NCBI GenBank assembly: GCA_947493745.1
Contig: CANLSM010000006.1
Location: forward strand, 171,156 to 235,155
Length of the DNA: 64,000 nucleotides
Source: an uncultured Paracoccaceae bacterium
GTDB taxonomy: Bacteria; Pseudomonadota; Alphaproteobacteria; Rhodobacterales; Rhodobacteraceae
Reading direction: 5' to 3'
Shown piece after piece: positions 18,290 to 27,244 of the stretch; within the stretch, counting starts at the first letter, position 1, and each line of letters begins with the position of its first letter. The translations under genes and the position numbers were made by a program. The notes beneath the pieces were generated by a model, which saw nothing but the letters and a program-made list of their open reading frames with translations, did no database searches and had not been told where the DNA came from.

Positions 18290-18808
18290 ATGGCAGGCAG
18301 CAAAGACAGGCAATCGGGGCGAAAGCGGCGCGGTTTCGTGCAGACCGGCAGTCTTCTGACCAAACAGATTCGCAAGACCGGTGAGCGGCGGGGCTTTGCC
18401 GAAACCCGCCTTCTGACCCAGTGGACAGAGATTGCGGGGGCCGAGATCGCGGCCATGGCCCGACCTTTGAAAGTCACCTACGCACGGGAAGGATTCGGAG
18501 CGACACTTGTATTGCTGTGCAACGGGGCCAGCGCGCCGGAGGTTGAAATGCAGATCCCGGTCATTCGTGAGCGGGTGAATGCCTGCTACGGGTTCAATGC
18601 CATTTCGCGCGTGCGCCTGACCCAGACAGCACCAGCGGGCTTTGCCGAGGCCCAGGCACCCTTCGAAGCGCCTCCGAAATCACCGCCCGATCCACGGCTT
18701 TGCGCTCAGGCAGAGGCTCAAGCCGCTGACATCGAGGATACAAACCTTCGTGAGGCACTGGTGAAACTGGGGGCAAATGTTCTAAGTAGGCGGGATACGA
18801 AATCCTAA
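18290..18808 (+). CDS. DciA-like protein (DUF721)
   Basis: This 172-residue protein carries a DUF721 domain at about residues 25-115. The core segment includes LTQWTEIAGAEIAAMARPLKV and the strand GATLVLLCNGASAPEV. DciA is the loader or partner of the replicative helicase DnaB in bacteria lacking DnaC. The basic N-terminus (RQSGRKRRGF) fits DNA binding. The C-terminal tail from about 115 is variable and Ala/Pro-rich. It precedes the DsbA-like gene by 17 bases. The domain call is good; the helicase-loading role is by family. Confidence 0.78.
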   Translation: MAGSKDRQSGRKRRGFVQTGSLLTKQIRKTGERRGFAETRLLTQWTEIAGAEIAAMARPLKVTYAREGFGATLVLLCNGASAPEVEMQIPVIRERVNACYGFNAISRVRLTQTAPAGFAEAQAPFEAPPKSPPDPRLCAQAEAQAADIEDTNLREALVKLGANVLSRRDTKS

Positions 18809-18825
18809 TTGCCGGAGACCTGTCC

Positions 18826-19455
18826 ATGCTTTCAGCCACCCCAAACCGCCGCTCGGTCATTCTGGGCGCTCTTGCCGGGACGACGGCTCTGAGCGCAGGG
18901 CCGCTTCTGGCGCAGGACGCGCCCGCCCGTGAGGTGCTGGAAATGGCAGAAGGCGCCGAGGATGCGCCGGTCACTGTGATCGAATATGCCTCTTTCACCT
19001 GCCCGCATTGCCGCAGCTTCCATGAAGAGGTCTATCCCAAGATCAAGACCGATTTCATCGAAACCGGCAAGGTGCGCTTCATCATGCGTGAAGTCTACTT
19101 TGATCGCTACGGTCTGTGGGCCGGGATGGTGGCTCGCTGCGCCGGACCGGACCGCTATTTCGGCGTGATCGACCTTATCTTCAAGAATCAGGATACCTGG
19201 CCACGTGCTGAGGATCCCAGCGTCGTCGTCCAGAACCTCTTTGCAATCGGCCGTCAGGCGGGCATGACGAACGAGACAATGGACGAATGTGTGCAGGATG
19301 GAGACTGGGCGCAAGCGCTGGTTGACAGATATCAGGAGACAGCGACCGAGCATGAGATCACCGGCACGCCGAGTTTCGTGATCAATGGCCAGAAATACTC
19401 CAACATGGGCTATGCGCAATTCGCCGAAGTGCTGAATGAGAAGCTAGAGAGCTAG
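18826..19455 (+). CDS. DsbA-family thiol-disulfide oxidoreductase
   Basis: This periplasmic thioredoxin-fold protein has 209 residues. The N-terminus NRRSVILGALAGTTALSAGP looks like a Tat-type or twin-Arg-like signal, with cleavage near LLAQ-DA at 30. The active site is CPHC at 59-62 within YASFTCPHCRSF. The cis-Pro loop is GTPSFVINGQKY. It belongs to the DsbA/BdbD-like group common in Rhodobacterales. Its end overlaps lpxK tail to tail by 12 bases. Confidence 0.88.
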   Translation: MLSATPNRRSVILGALAGTTALSAGPLLAQDAPAREVLEMAEGAEDAPVTVIEYASFTCPHCRSFHEEVYPKIKTDFIETGKVRFIMREVYFDRYGLWAGMVARCAGPDRYFGVIDLIFKNQDTWPRAEDPSVVVQNLFAIGRQAGMTNETMDECVQDGDWAQALVDRYQETATEHEITGTPSFVINGQKYSNMGYAQFAEVLNEKLES

Positions 19456-20439
19456 AGCTCTCTCAAGCGTGGCCTCAAAGGAGGCCACGTCATCCAGCGC
19501 AAGCCGGACCGGAAGTGTCAGCACCTTTGAGCGGAAGGCTGCAGGCAGTCTGACGGCGTCCTTTTCGGTGGTGACCAGTTGTGCGCCGAGCTCCTTTGCC
19601 TCCGCCTCCAGCCGGTCGAGGATGGTCTGGCCATAGCTTGCGTGGTCGGAAAACGATCGTGTCCGCACGACATCCGCGCCGCAGCGCTCCAGCGTGCGAA
19701 AGAACTTTTCCGGACGACCGATGCCGGCAAAGGCGAGAACACGCAGTCCGGTCCATTGCATTCCGGTTGCAAGTGGCGCGAGATGCCCGCTTACCCTCGG
19801 CTTGGCATTCAGTTCCGGCCAGAGGTTGGTCAGGCGATCCTGCGCGGCATCTGGCCCGAGGCTGAGGATCAGGTCGGCCCGCTCGATCCCGGATGTCAAA
19901 GGTTCGCGCAGAGGTCCGGCCGGCAGGATGCGTCCATTGCCGAAGCCGGTCTCGGCATCGACCACTATGACGCTCAGATCCTTGTGAAGACCAGGGTTCT
20001 GAAAACCGTCATCCAGAAGAATGATATCTGCTCCCGCTGCGATCGCGGCCTCCGCCCCGGCTTTGCGGTCCTTCGAGACCCATGTCGGCCCGAAGGCCGC
20101 GAGCAGGAGCGGCTCGTCCCCCACCTCGCCCGCATCATGGCGTGCCAGATCGACCGAAAGCGGGCCGGTTTCGCTGCCGCGATAGCCCCGGCTGATGACA
20201 TGGGGGGTCATCCCTCGGCCCCCGAGATATTCCTGCAGGAACGAGACGGTCGGGGTTTTCCCGGTGCCGCCGACGGTCAGGTTGCCAACACAGATGACCG
20301 GCGCATCCAGACGATGCCATTTGCCGCTGGCGAGGCGGCGTTCGGTTCCGAAGCGCCATATCCATGACAGCGGCGTCAGGGCCTTTGCCGCCAGCCCGCC
20401 CTTTCCGCGCGGGGCGGACCAGAAGTCGGGGGCCTGCAT
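19444..20439 (-). CDS. lpxK: Tetraacyldisaccharide 4'-kinase LpxK
   Basis: This inner-membrane kinase of 331 residues adds the 4'-phosphate of lipid A. The P-loop is NLTVGGTGKTPT near residue 53, followed by SRGYRG and the DDGFQNPGLHKDL motif. It starts on the last base of the waaA stop (TGATG), and the pair forms consecutive lipid A-Kdo steps. Confidence 0.95.
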   Translation of the reverse strand: MQAPDFWSAPRGKGGLAAKALTPLSWIWRFGTERRLASGKWHRLDAPVICVGNLTVGGTGKTPTVSFLQEYLGGRGMTPHVISRGYRGSETGPLSVDLARHDAGEVGDEPLLLAAFGPTWVSKDRKAGAEAAIAAGADIILLDDGFQNPGLHKDLSVIVVDAETGFGNGRILPAGPLREPLTSGIERADLILSLGPDAAQDRLTNLWPELNAKPRVSGHLAPLATGMQWTGLRVLAFAGIGRPEKFFRTLERCGADVVRTRSFSDHASYGQTILDRLEAEAKELGAQLVTTEKDAVRLPAAFRSKVLTLPVRLALDDVASFEATLERALAL

Positions 20440-21686
20440 CAGTTAAGCCGCCGGGCGATGGCCGCCCCGACGAGTGAAAGCGCATTGCTCTGGGGGTCCG
20501 CCACTAGATCCGGGCCGCCCTGATCCAGCGCGTCCAGCACCGCATCGGCGAGCGTTTCCGGATTGCTGATCTCTCGCACCGCATTGGCACGCCGCAGCCG
20601 GGCATAGGCCGCCTCGAAATTGAACACATGCGGGCCGGTCAGGACGACCGACCCAAGCGCCATCGGCTCCATCGGATTGTGCCCGCCGGTCTCGACCAGT
20701 GATCCGCCGACAAAGCTGACCGGCGAGAGCCGATACCAAAGGCCCATCTCGCCGATCGTGTCCGCAAGATAGATCTCTGCATCCGGGGCGTCCCCCCTGG
20801 ACCGCTGTGCAACCGTCCAGCCTTCGTTCCGCAGATCTGTGGCGATTTCGTCTCCACGCTCGGGGTGGCGTGGCACAAGGATCAGGTGCAGATCCGGGTG
20901 ATGCTGCCGTGCCAGCGCGTGCGCCTTTGAAACAAGGGGTTCCTCACCGGGATGGGTTGAGGCTGCCAGCCAACGCGGCGTGTCTCCAAGGATGGCCTTG
21001 AGGCGCAAGAACTCCGCCTCGTCGACGGGTAACGCGGCGGCTTGATCCTTCAGATTGCCCATAATGCTGAGCCGTTCGGGCGCGATGCCCAGATCGAGAA
21101 ACAGAGCCAGATAGCTCTCGTCCTGCACCATCACGGCATCGAAGGCATTGAGCATGGCGGCGGGAAAGCGACCCAGACGCTTGAGACGACGGTGGCTTTC
21201 TTGCGACATCCGGCCATTGATCAACAGCATGGGCACCCGCCGCTTGCGGGTCCTGTGGATCATGGTGGGCCAAAGCTCGCTCTCGGTCCAGATGGCAAGA
21301 TCGGGTGACCAATGGTCGAGGAACGCGCCGACCGCCGCCCAGGTATCGACCGGGGCAAACTGGTGATGCGCCCGCTCCGGCAGGCGCTCGGCCAGCAGTT
21401 CAGCGGAAGTGCGGGTGACGGTGGTCAGGACAACATGCGCGTCCTTGCGGGTTTCAAGCAGGCTCTCTATCAGACGCAGAAGCGACAGGGCTTCTCCAAC
21501 GCTTGCCGCATGAAACCAGATCAGCTTGCCGTCTGGACGGGGAAGGGTGGTTCTGCCGAACCGTTCCTCCACCCGCCCGGGGTCTTCCTTGCCGCGCGCG
21601 AGCCGCCTGTTGATCAGCAGCCGCGCCAACGGGTCGCTGATCCGGGAGACGCCCAGATACATCGAGGCAAGCAGGGATGCGGGCAT
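20439..21686 (-). CDS. waaA: 3-deoxy-D-manno-octulosonic acid transferase WaaA (KdtA)
   Basis: This 415-residue glycosyltransferase adds Kdo to lipid IVA at the inner membrane. It has an N-terminal anchor-like helix, FHAASVGE with the catalytic Glu near residue 60, and the later motifs PRHPERGDEIA, VGGSLVETGGHNPMEP and TGPHVFNFEAAY. The start at 21686 was chosen because the frame further up overlaps DUF4170 and is not family-like. It lies 13 bases after the DUF4170 gene and is coupled to lpxK. Confidence 0.94.
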   Translation of the reverse strand: MPASLLASMYLGVSRISDPLARLLINRRLARGKEDPGRVEERFGRTTLPRPDGKLIWFHAASVGEALSLLRLIESLLETRKDAHVVLTTVTRTSAELLAERLPERAHHQFAPVDTWAAVGAFLDHWSPDLAIWTESELWPTMIHRTRKRRVPMLLINGRMSQESHRRLKRLGRFPAAMLNAFDAVMVQDESYLALFLDLGIAPERLSIMGNLKDQAAALPVDEAEFLRLKAILGDTPRWLAASTHPGEEPLVSKAHALARQHHPDLHLILVPRHPERGDEIATDLRNEGWTVAQRSRGDAPDAEIYLADTIGEMGLWYRLSPVSFVGGSLVETGGHNPMEPMALGSVVLTGPHVFNFEAAYARLRRANAVREISNPETLADAVLDALDQGGPDLVADPQSNALSLVGAAIARRLN

Positions 21687-21699
21687 GAGGCTCGGGGCC

Positions 21700-21942
21700 T
21701 TACCCGAGCTCTTCGGTCGGGCTGGCGGCGGTTTCCTCATCCCGCAACCGGTGCAGGTGAGCGATGAAATAGCGCATATGGGCATTGTCCACGGTCTGAT
21801 GCGCCTTGCCCTTCCAGGCGTCATAGGCTGTGGCATAGTCGGGATAGATGCCGACCAGATCGATGTCATCGACATTGCGGAACTGATTGCCCTGCGGGTC
21901 GGTCAACTCACCGCCAAAGACGAGATGCAGGCGTTGGGTCAT
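21700..21942 (-). CDS. DUF4170 domain protein
   Basis: This small acidic protein has 80 residues and begins MTQRLHLVFGGELTDPQGN. It matches the DUF4170 type, conserved in alphaproteobacteria beside waaA. The Asp/Gly-rich start and the YPDYATAYDAWKGKAHQTVD centre are characteristic. No function is established; its fixed place before waaA suggests a link with LPS synthesis. Confidence 0.75.
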   Translation of the reverse strand: MTQRLHLVFGGELTDPQGNQFRNVDDIDLVGIYPDYATAYDAWKGKAHQTVDNAHMRYFIAHLHRLRDEETAASPTEELG

Positions 21943-21984
21943 CGGTACGGCTCCTTTGATATGCTTGCAGTTGGCCTAGCGCAG

Positions 21985-22761
21985 TCATTCCTGCAGGGCA
22001 AGCATCAGCGCATCATGGATGGCCGGAGAGGCGGCGATGAACCCGGCTTGCTGCGCCATGCGCGAGTTGAACTGCGGCATCACGCCGAGGCGGTCACTGA
22101 CTGTCACACCGGCCTCCCGGCAGATCAGATCCCCGGCAGCCACATCCCATTCCCATGCGTTGCGCAAGGTCAGCATCCCGTCAAACCTGTTTTCGGCAAC
22201 CAGACACAGACGGAAGGCAAGCGAGGACCGGAAATGCCGCTCGAACTCGGGTACGCCATTGGGCCAGTAATCGGCCTGAAGATTGGCCTTGTTGGTCAGG
22301 ATCTTCGCTTCGGGCAGGTTGTCGGCCATGCCGGTTCGGATGGCATCGCCGTTCTTCGTCGCGCCGCCACCTGCTTCTGCCAGAAAGGTCTCGCCCCGCA
22401 TCGGCAGGTGAACGGCGGCGGCAATCACCTCGCCGTTCTCGGCAATCGCCAGCGAGTGCGAGAAGGTCTTGTGCCCTTCGATGAAGGACCTTGTGCCGTC
22501 AATCGGGTCGATGATGAAAACCCGGTCCTGTTCAAGACGGTCGGCGGTATCGCCGGTCTCCTCCGAGAGCCAGCCATAGTCCGGTCGCGCGCCGAGCAGC
22601 TTTTCCTTCAGCATCGCATCGATGGCGAGATCGGCCTCGGTCACCGGACCCTGACCGCCGCCCTTGTCCCAAACCTCGGGGTCGGCGCGAAAGTAGCGTT
22701 CGGCAATCCGCCCGGCCTCAAGGGCCGCCTCATGCAGAAGGGCGAGATCAGGCCCCGGCAA
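21985..22761 (-). CDS. Inositol-monophosphatase-family phosphatase (CysQ-like)
   Basis: This lithium-sensitive-type phosphatase of about 258 residues has metal sites LSEETGD and IIDPIDGTRSFIEG, and the closing motif WEWDVAAGDLI. The family includes 3'(2'),5'-bisphosphate nucleotidase CysQ, which recycles PAP from sulfate assimilation, and inositol monophosphatase. I prefer CysQ-like from its context beside waaA in Rhodobacterales, but the substrate is not proven. A TTG at 22761, preceded by GAAGG and overlapping pmbA by 14 bases, is the most likely start. Confidence 0.78.
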   Translation of the reverse strand: MPGPDLALLHEAALEAGRIAERYFRADPEVWDKGGGQGPVTEADLAIDAMLKEKLLGARPDYGWLSEETGDTADRLEQDRVFIIDPIDGTRSFIEGHKTFSHSLAIAENGEVIAAAVHLPMRGETFLAEAGGGATKNGDAIRTGMADNLPEAKILTNKANLQADYWPNGVPEFERHFRSSLAFRLCLVAENRFDGMLTLRNAWEWDVAAGDLICREAGVTVSDRLGVMPQFNSRMAQQAGFIAASPAIHDALMLALQE

Positions 22762-24094
22762 TCGTGAGCCCTTCGACCAGCAGACTTGGCACCACGCGGG
22801 ACAGGTGTGTGCGGGCATCATTGGCAGGGATCATGGTCTTGAGCATCTCGTGCAGATTGCCTGCCACGGTACATTCATTGACGGGGTATTTCAGTTCACC
22901 ATTCTCGATCCAGAAGCCTGACGCCCCGCGCGAATAATCGCCCGTATTGGGATTGATCGTGCTGCCGATCATCGACGTGATGAGAAGACCGGTTCCCATG
23001 TCCCTCAACAACTCCGCCCGGTTCTTGTCGCCTTGGGTCAGAGCGATGTTTCCGACCCCCGGCGAGGGTGGAGCAGACGTCCCGCGGCGTGCATGACCTG
23101 TGCTTTCCAGCCCCAGCTTGCGCGCCGTGGCCAGATCCGTGATCCAGCTTTTAAGCACGCCGTTCTCCACGAATGCGCGTTCGGATACCGCCAGCCCCTC
23201 GGCATCGAAGGGACCCGAGCCGCTTGTGCGGGGTCGAAAGGGGTCTTCCACAATCGACAGGTTGGCGGGCAGGATTTGCGTCTCCATGGCGTCTTTCAGC
23301 CAGCTTGCACCGCGTGTGATCGCCGAGCCGTTAATGGCTGAGAGAATATGCCCGACGAGCGACGATGATACGCGTTCGTCAAAGATCACCGGATAGGCAC
23401 CGGTTGGCGGCTTGGTAGAGCCGAAACGCTCCACGGCTCGCTCTCCGGCCAGTCTGCCGATCTCCTCGGCACTCGGCATGTCGGAGGCATAGACGCGACC
23501 TTCACCGTGGTAGTCGCGCTCCATCTCCAGCCCCTCGCCCGAGATGGCGACGCAGGAGGTGGATTTCGAGGTCCGGGAATAACCACCGGAAAACCCGTTG
23601 CTGGCGGCGAGGTGAATGCGGGATCGGGAGTACCCGGTGCCCGCCGCAGAAACCTGCGAGACACCTTTGACTGCCAGTGCAGCCGCTTCTGCCCGCGCAG
23701 CTTCGTCGGCCAGTTCGGAAGGAGCAGGCGCCTCAGCCGGATCGGCCAGATCAAGAATTTCGATATCCCAGCTTTGGGCCAGCCGATCCGGCTCCGCCAG
23801 CCCGCAATAGGGATCTTCGGGGGCTTCTCTAGCCATGGCCACGGCGCGCTCGGACATGATGGCCAGCGTCTCGGGCCGTGCATCGGAGGATGAAACGCAT
23901 GCCTGCCGTTTGCCGGCCAGCACCCGCAGACCCAACTCGACACCTTCCGCGCTTTCGGCCTGCTCCAGCTCGCCGCCGCGCATTTCCATCGAGAGCCCCG
24001 TCTGATCGATGAGCAGAACGTCTGCATCGGTCGCGCCTGCCGCCTTTGCGGCCACCAGAAGATCGCCCGCAAGGGCCTCAAGAATTCGTCCCAT
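22748..24094 (-). CDS. pmbA: TldD/PmbA-family protein, PmbA (TldE) type
   Basis: This 448-residue cytoplasmic protein is of the TldD/TldE metalloprotease pair that processes peptides such as microcin precursors and the CcdA antitoxin. It lacks the HExxxH motif of TldD, so it is the non-metal PmbA/TldE partner. Recognisable segments are GSGPFDAEGL, TGHARRG and SMIGSTINPNTGDYSRGASGFWIENGE. No tldD is present in the window. Its start overlaps the stop of the MAPEG gene (TGATG). Confidence 0.88.
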   Translation of the reverse strand: MGRILEALAGDLLVAAKAAGATDADVLLIDQTGLSMEMRGGELEQAESAEGVELGLRVLAGKRQACVSSSDARPETLAIMSERAVAMAREAPEDPYCGLAEPDRLAQSWDIEILDLADPAEAPAPSELADEAARAEAAALAVKGVSQVSAAGTGYSRSRIHLAASNGFSGGYSRTSKSTSCVAISGEGLEMERDYHGEGRVYASDMPSAEEIGRLAGERAVERFGSTKPPTGAYPVIFDERVSSSLVGHILSAINGSAITRGASWLKDAMETQILPANLSIVEDPFRPRTSGSGPFDAEGLAVSERAFVENGVLKSWITDLATARKLGLESTGHARRGTSAPPSPGVGNIALTQGDKNRAELLRDMGTGLLITSMIGSTINPNTGDYSRGASGFWIENGELKYPVNECTVAGNLHEMLKTMIPANDARTHLSRVVPSLLVEGLTIAGA

Positions 24095-24504
24095 CAGAGC
24101 AATCCCCAAATCGCATGACCGATCAGGCCCAAGGACCCCGGCACCAGCACCAGAATGGTCAGGATGGTTCCCCACATGCGCTCCCAACGTTCGCCGTCGG
24201 GTTTGATGAAGTGCCAGGCGTGGATCACCCGACCGAAAGTCAGCATGATCCCGAAGATCAGGATCACCCAGGCAGGTGTGCCGATGAGCGCCATCAAAAG
24301 CAGAATCATCAGGCAGAAGGGCACGGTCTCGATGAAATTCGCCTGCCCCCGCATCACCCGGATCATGGCCTGATTGCCGCCGTCACCGATCGAGATCTTC
24401 TCCCGTTGCCGGACTTTCCCGACCGACCACGCGAGCCAGAACAGGACGAGCCCGTTCAGCCCGGTGAAAAGCGCGACGCTCAGCAGTTCCGCATTTGGTG
24501 TCAT
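24094..24504 (-). CDS. MAPEG-family membrane protein
   Basis: This 136-residue protein has four hydrophobic helices. The MAPEG signature is seen as GDGGNQAMIRVMRGQANFIETVPFCLML-like sequence around residues 40-68 and FGRVIHAWHF near 89. Family members include microsomal glutathione transferases; bacterial roles are mostly unknown. It is the first gene of the minus-strand operon running to lpxK. Confidence 0.85.
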   Translation of the reverse strand: MTPNAELLSVALFTGLNGLVLFWLAWSVGKVRQREKISIGDGGNQAMIRVMRGQANFIETVPFCLMILLLMALIGTPAWVILIFGIMLTFGRVIHAWHFIKPDGERWERMWGTILTILVLVPGSLGLIGHAIWGLL

Positions 24505-24577
24505 GGATGATCTCCTTGGTTCTGACGGAACCTAGGGTCAAAGGTCGTCAGGAACAACGTGAGATCAGGGATTTATT

Positions 24578-25855
24578 TCAGGCGGCGTGTTTGAGTGCCT
24601 GATCGGCGGAGCGATGCACATCCTTCAGAAAGCGCGTCTCGCGGTGGCGATAGTCCGCTTCCCGCTCGGCGATATATTCCCGGCCCAACGGAACCGCATC
24701 CTGCATCAGCCCGATCTGCAACTGCATCACCATGTTGGAGCCATAGCGGAACGAGCATTCAGACGCTGCCAGATAGTATTCCCACATCCGCGCGAAAGTC
24801 TCGTCATACATCTCGACCACCTGATCGCGCACCGCCCCGAACCGCTGCCGCCAATGGGCAAGCGTGCGGGCATAGTGGAGCCGCCAGATCTCCGCATCAT
24901 GGACCCAGAGCCCCGCCTTCTCCACATGTCCGACTGCTTCGCTGAGTGTCGGAATATGCCCGCCGGGGAAGATGTGTTTGAGGATGAACGGGCTCGGTGT
25001 CGTGACATGTGCCCGGTTGGAGATCGAATGGATCAGCGCGACCCCCTCATCTTCGAGACAGTCACGAACCCGGCGGAAATAGGTGCCGAGCGCCGCCTCA
25101 CCCACATGTTCGAGCATGCCGACCGAGACGATGCGATCGAAGCGCTCTGTGACATGGCGGTAATCCACCAGCTCGAACCGAACCCGGTTCGACAGCCCCA
25201 GGGCATCGGCACGTGCCTGCGCCACGGTCTGCTGTTCGGGCGACAGGGTGATACCGGTGACCTCGACCCCCTCCAGCTTGGCCAGATAAAGCGAGAGGCC
25301 GCCCCAGCCACAGCCGATATCGAGCACACGCTGCCCGGGCTCCAGCCCCAGTTTCGCGGCGATATGGCGTTTCTTTCCGGTCTGCGCCTCTTCCAGCGTC
25401 TCGCCGCCGGTCGGGAAGTATCCGCAGGAGTATTGCATGTCCTCATCAAGCCACAGCTTGTAGAACGCGTTGCCGGTGTCATAGTGATGGCGCGCATTGC
25501 GGCTGGCTCGCCCAACCGGATTGAAGGTGAGCGCCTTCTTCGCAACCCGCGTCAGACCACGCGATATCTTCAGACCGGATGCGGATTGCAGCCCGTCATA
25601 GTTCTGCATCGCAAGGGCAATCAGATCATATATCGAACCCTGCTCGATGGTCAGCGTGCCGTCCATATAGGCCTCGGGCACATTGATCTCGGGATTGAGA
25701 ACCAGTTTCCAGTCAAGCGCCGGATCATGCAGCCTGACCGCAACATCGGGCCCTTGCGCATCGCCTCCCAGACTTTCGGAAAACCCGTTCGGGCCGTTGA
25801 GTGTCAGGCGCCCCACCTTGATCGCACGGCGCATTGCAGCGGGCAGGTATTTCAT
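24578..25855 (-). CDS. cfa: Cyclopropane-fatty-acyl-phospholipid synthase
   Basis: This enzyme of 425 residues methylates unsaturated phospholipid acyl chains with SAM to form cyclopropane rings. The N-terminal lipid-binding part includes EAYMDGTLTIEQG. The catalytic domain has HHYDTGNAFYKLWLDEDMQYSCGYF, SAM motif VLDIGCGWGGLSLYLA and later VSVGMLEHVGE and HIFPGGHIPTL. It is divergent from the amidinotransferase gene over a 162-base gap containing two inverted repeats. Confidence 0.94.
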   Translation of the reverse strand: MKYLPAAMRRAIKVGRLTLNGPNGFSESLGGDAQGPDVAVRLHDPALDWKLVLNPEINVPEAYMDGTLTIEQGSIYDLIALAMQNYDGLQSASGLKISRGLTRVAKKALTFNPVGRASRNARHHYDTGNAFYKLWLDEDMQYSCGYFPTGGETLEEAQTGKKRHIAAKLGLEPGQRVLDIGCGWGGLSLYLAKLEGVEVTGITLSPEQQTVAQARADALGLSNRVRFELVDYRHVTERFDRIVSVGMLEHVGEAALGTYFRRVRDCLEDEGVALIHSISNRAHVTTPSPFILKHIFPGGHIPTLSEAVGHVEKAGLWVHDAEIWRLHYARTLAHWRQRFGAVRDQVVEMYDETFARMWEYYLAASECSFRYGSNMVMQLQIGLMQDAVPLGREYIAEREADYRHRETRFLKDVHRSADQALKHAA

Positions 25856-25907
25856 GACTTACCCCTCCATCCTGTCTTCACACCACCACCCCATAAAATA
25901 ATGTGTC

Positions 25908-25929
25908 CAAAGCTCTTTTTGAAGCTTTG
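25908..25929. repeat. Inverted repeat in the cfa/amidinotransferase divergent promoter region
   Basis: Arms CAAAGCT (25908-25914) and AGCTTTG (25923-25929) flank an 8-base spacer. A shorter dyad CCTGT-CGCGA-ACAGG follows at 25940-25954. Either could bind a regulator of one or both genes; no family is assigned. Confidence 0.35.
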
Positions 25930-26017
25930 CGAGCCATATCCTGTCGCGAACAGGCGGTTTTCGGCCCGTGGAAGGCGGCAAACCCGGGCGGGTGCAAGGT
26001 TGTGAAGGAGGTGCGGA

Positions 26018-27127
26018 GTGCAAAAGACGCGTGTGAACAGCTGGAATGAATGGGACCCTCTGACCCATGTCATCGTCGGGCGTGCCACGGATTGCCACAT
26101 TCCGCCCAATGAGCCGGCGCTGGAGGCAAAAGTGCCCGAGGACAGCGACATGCGCGGCAAATGGGGCAAGCGCCCGCAAGAGATGATCGACCGCGGCAAC
26201 GAGTTGCTCGACAACTTTGCGGATCTGCTCCGCAAACGCGGCATCCGGGTGGATCGCCCGACCCCCACTGACTTCAGTCTGCCCGTGACGACACCGGATT
26301 TTCACACCGACAGCCAGTTCGGCTGCATGCCGCCCCGTGACGTGCTGCTAACGGTCGGCAACGAGATCCTGGAAGCAACGATGAGCTATCGCTGCCGCTG
26401 GTTCGAGTACCTCTGTTACCGCCCGCTGATGCAGCAATACTGGGACGAGGATCCGAATTTCAGACATGAGGCCGCGCCCAAGCCACGGCTCACGGACGCG
26501 GACTATCATCCCGACTATCTGTCGGAGAAAATCGGTATCCCGCAACGTCTGAAATGGGCCGAAGAGAAGTTCTTTGTGACCACCGAGGAGGAGCCGCTCT
26601 TCGACGCGGCGGATGTCCTGCGTTTCGGCAAGGATCTCGTGGTCCAGCACGGGTTCACGACCAATCTCAAGGGCATTGAATGGCTCCGCCGCCACTTCCC
26701 CGATCACCGGGTCCACACGGTCAATTTCCCCGGTGATCCCTATCCGATCCACATCGATGCAACCTTCACACCGCTTCGTCCCGGCCTGATCCTCAACAAT
26801 CCGCACCGCCGACTGCCAGATGATCAGCGGGGGCTCTTTGTGCGCAACGGGTGGGAGATCGTGGATGCCGCTCAACCGGCCCACAACACGCCGCCGCCGT
26901 CTTGCTATTCTTCGGTCTGGCTCAGCATGAACGTGCTGGTCCTCGATCCAAAAACCGTCTGCGTGGAGAAGTCGGAGGTCTATCAGGCAGACCAAATGGA
27001 CAGGCTTGGCATGGAGGTGGTCGAGGTCGATCTGCGCGACGCCTACGCATTCGGCGGCGGCCTGCATTGCTGTACTGCGGATGTGCGTCGCGAGGGCGTC
27101 TGCGAGGACTACTTTCCCAAAGCCTAG
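26018..27127 (+). CDS. Glycine amidinotransferase-like protein (AGAT family)
   Basis: This enzyme of 369 residues strongly resembles vertebrate L-arginine:glycine amidinotransferase, which moves the amidino group of arginine onto an amine. The catalytic triad is visible: Asp196 in FDAADVLRFG, His245 in PIHIDATF, and Cys351 in GGGLHCCTADVRREG; the Asp-to-His spacing of 49 equals the human enzyme. The GTG start has a near-perfect AAGGAGGT. It could make guanidinoacetate or act on another acceptor such as an inosamine phosphate or taurine. No creatine or streptomycin-type genes flank it. Confidence 0.85.
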   Translation: MQKTRVNSWNEWDPLTHVIVGRATDCHIPPNEPALEAKVPEDSDMRGKWGKRPQEMIDRGNELLDNFADLLRKRGIRVDRPTPTDFSLPVTTPDFHTDSQFGCMPPRDVLLTVGNEILEATMSYRCRWFEYLCYRPLMQQYWDEDPNFRHEAAPKPRLTDADYHPDYLSEKIGIPQRLKWAEEKFFVTTEEEPLFDAADVLRFGKDLVVQHGFTTNLKGIEWLRRHFPDHRVHTVNFPGDPYPIHIDATFTPLRPGLILNNPHRRLPDDQRGLFVRNGWEIVDAAQPAHNTPPPSCYSSVWLSMNVLVLDPKTVCVEKSEVYQADQMDRLGMEVVEVDLRDAYAFGGGLHCCTADVRREGVCEDYFPKA

Positions 27128-27135
27128 AAGAGACG

Positions 27136-27226
27136 CTTGCCTCCGGCGGGGATATTTCTCGAAAAATGAAGATGGCCGAGGGACTGGCGCTTCAACTTTC
27201 CAGAAATATCCCCGCCGGAGGCAAAG
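27136..27226. repeat. Inverted pair of dispersed repeats (long hairpin)
   Basis: A copy at 27136-27174 (CTTGCCTCCGGCGGGGATAT and onward) faces an inverted copy at 27190-27226. Together they can form a stem of over 25 bp with a few mismatches. The pair lies between the convergent amidinotransferase and senC genes and may end transcription in both directions. Confidence 0.7.
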
Positions 27227-27244
27227 GACGATGACGCTCTGGCG

